Below, piece by piece: positions 12,673 through 13,328 of a stretch of 13,328 nucleotides of DNA; positions within the stretch are counted from its first letter, which is position 1, and every line of letters begins with the position of its first letter. The stretch spans positions 1-13,328 of the forward strand of contig QMQL01000009.1 of assembly GCA_003650505.1 (NCBI GenBank). Reading direction: 5' to 3'. Position numbers and translations under genes: made by a program. Origin of the DNA: Candidatus Acetothermia bacterium (lineage in GTDB: Bacteria; Bipolaricaulota; Bipolaricaulia; UBA7950; UBA9294). The notes under the pieces are model-generated. The model worked only from the letters and a program-made list of their open reading frames with translations, made no database searches and was not told where the DNA came from.

Positions 12673-13328
12673 ATGAAACTTAAGGGTACGAAGACGGAGA
12701 AGAACCTGCTGGCCGCTTTCGCCGGTGAGTCGCAGGCGCGGAACCGCTACACCTACTTCGCCAGCCAGGCGAAGAAGGACGGGTTCGTGCAGATCCAGGC
12801 GATCTTCGAGGAGACGGCGAACCAGGAGAAGGAGCACGCTAAAAGGCTGTTCAAGTTCCTCAAAGGCGGCGAGGTGAGGATCGAGGCCTCCTTCCCGGCA
12901 GGAGTGATCGGAACGACCGCGGAGAACCTGAGGGCAGCGGCCGAGGGTGAGCACTACGAGTGGGAACAGATGTACCCCGCGTTCGCGAAGGAAGCGCGCG
13001 ATGAGGGGTTCCCCGAGATCGCTCAAGTGTTCGAGGCGATCGCCGTAGCGGAGAAACAGCACGAAAAGCGCTATTTGGGCCTGCTGAGCAACGTGGAGAA
13101 CGGCACGGTGTTCAAGAAGGATCGGCCCGTGGTCTGGCGCTGCCGCAACTGCGGGTACGTCCATACCGGGCCGGAAGCGCCGGATGTATGTCCGGCGTGT
13201 GCCCATCCCCAGGCACACTTCGAGCTTCTGGCCGAGAACTGGGGCCACGTCCAGTCAAGTGGTGTATTGGTGATTGCGCCATCTTCGTGCTCGATCAAAC
13301 AGCGAGCTGTTCGACCAGTACTCCCTCC
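12673..13328 (+). CDS. rbr: Rubrerythrin, with reading frame open past the normal C-terminus (no stop in window)
   Basis: Residues 1-190 form a complete rubrerythrin, a cytoplasmic non-haem diiron peroxidase that reduces H2O2 in anaerobes. The diiron ligands are present (Glu19, Glu52, His55, Glu93, Glu96, Glu127, His130), and the rubredoxin-like centre has CRNC (157-160) and CPAC (173-176). The family's usual end, HFELLAENW, falls at residues 182-190 (Trp190 at 13240-13242). No stop codon follows: the frame stays open for at least 28 more codons to the window edge, in sequence of lower GC. The start has an AGAAGGAGG site 7-8 nt upstream, and 34 nt separate it from mutM. It is probably the third gene of the perR operon. 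The protein identity is certain; the true 3' end is not. Confidence 0.9.
   Translation, partial: MKLKGTKTEKNLLAAFAGESQARNRYTYFASQAKKDGFVQIQAIFEETANQEKEHAKRLFKFLKGGEVRIEASFPAGVIGTTAENLRAAAEGEHYEWEQMYPAFAKEARDEGFPEIAQVFEAIAVAEKQHEKRYLGLLSNVENGTVFKKDRPVVWRCRNCGYVHTGPEAPDVCPACAHPQAHFELLAENWGHVQSSGVLVIAPSSCSIKQRAVRPVLP
13243..13328. other. Anomalous sequence after the rubrerythrin core: possible insertion or contig edge
   Basis: From just after the codon for Trp190 the sequence no longer resembles rubrerythrin, and GC falls to about 54% (42 of 78 bases counted from 13251). On the minus strand one frame entering from the right edge stays open down to a TGA at 13257-13255 (ending ...RRWRNHQYTT), as might a gene or mobile element continuing beyond the window. 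I do not recognise that peptide. The block could be the end of an inserted element, a genuine extension or an assembly artefact. Confidence 0.4.

Noticed and set aside
12667..13248. 193-codon minus-strand frame opposite rubrerythrin
   Set aside because: The plus strand encodes a complete rubrerythrin core with all metal ligands; the antisense translation has no domain signature.
1..13328. CRISPR arrays, tRNA or rRNA genes
   Set aside because: No regularly spaced direct repeats and no tRNA- or rRNA-like stretches were noticed. Intergenic space is very limited across the window.

Overview
The window reads as a bacterial chromosome segment from an anaerobic, GC-rich organism (roughly 60% GC by eye). 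The evidence for Bacteria is sigma70-type promoters, Shine-Dalgarno sites, MutM and a PerR-type regulator. The evidence for an anaerobic lifestyle is rubrerythrin, many [4Fe-4S] ferredoxin domains, a radical SAM enzyme and an orange-protein-like cluster. Its glycyl-tRNA synthetase is the single-chain alpha2 form. A deep-branching uncultured anaerobic phylum is possible, but the sequence alone does not fix the taxon.

Layout. (1) 33-1179, plus strand: a small DUF606/YdcZ-type membrane protein and a hemolysin III/TrhA-type membrane protein. (2) 8385 down to 1201, minus strand: twelve genes packed head to tail, mostly with 4-nt stop/start overlaps. The promoter-proximal seven (8385-4892) are two DUF5320-like Gly/aromatic-rich proteins, two dinitrogenase-cofactor (NifX/orange-protein) family proteins, two MinD-type ATPases each carrying a double [4Fe-4S] ferredoxin insert, and a small Gly-rich zinc-ribbon protein. 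The distal five (4827-1201) are YggS, an Mrp/NBP35-type Fe-S carrier ATPase, a YfcE-type phosphoesterase, a radical SAM protein with a C-terminal winged helix, and a metallo-beta-lactamase-fold hydrolase. (3) 8513-8863, plus strand: a DUF134 helix-turn-helix protein, divergent from the cluster. (4) 8920-10386: glycyl-tRNA synthetase, convergent with a PiT-type phosphate permease (10383-11315, minus). (5) 11429-13328, plus strand: a PerR-like regulator, MutM and rubrerythrin, forming an oxidative-stress operon.

The main system is the minus-strand cluster with its divergent DUF134 gene. It resembles the anaerobe-specific Orp (orange protein) loci of Desulfovibrio, which combine NifX-fold cofactor proteins with MinD-like ferredoxin-ATPases and Mrp. 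Here, however, it has DUF5320 partners, a NifX-coiled-coil fusion and a DUF134 regulator with sigma70 promoters in place of sigma54 control. A perfect 15-bp inverted repeat (8446-8460) overlaps the -35 boxes of both divergent promoters and is the obvious operator candidate. The inferred job is assembly or carriage of an Fe-S or mixed-metal cofactor.

The PerR operon appears to be leaderless: the -10 box ends 6 nt before the ATG, and a PerR-box-like palindrome lies between -35 and -10. The right end of the window is anomalous. Rubrerythrin runs past its normal C-terminus without a stop into lower-GC sequence, which suggests an insertion or an assembly/contig edge.
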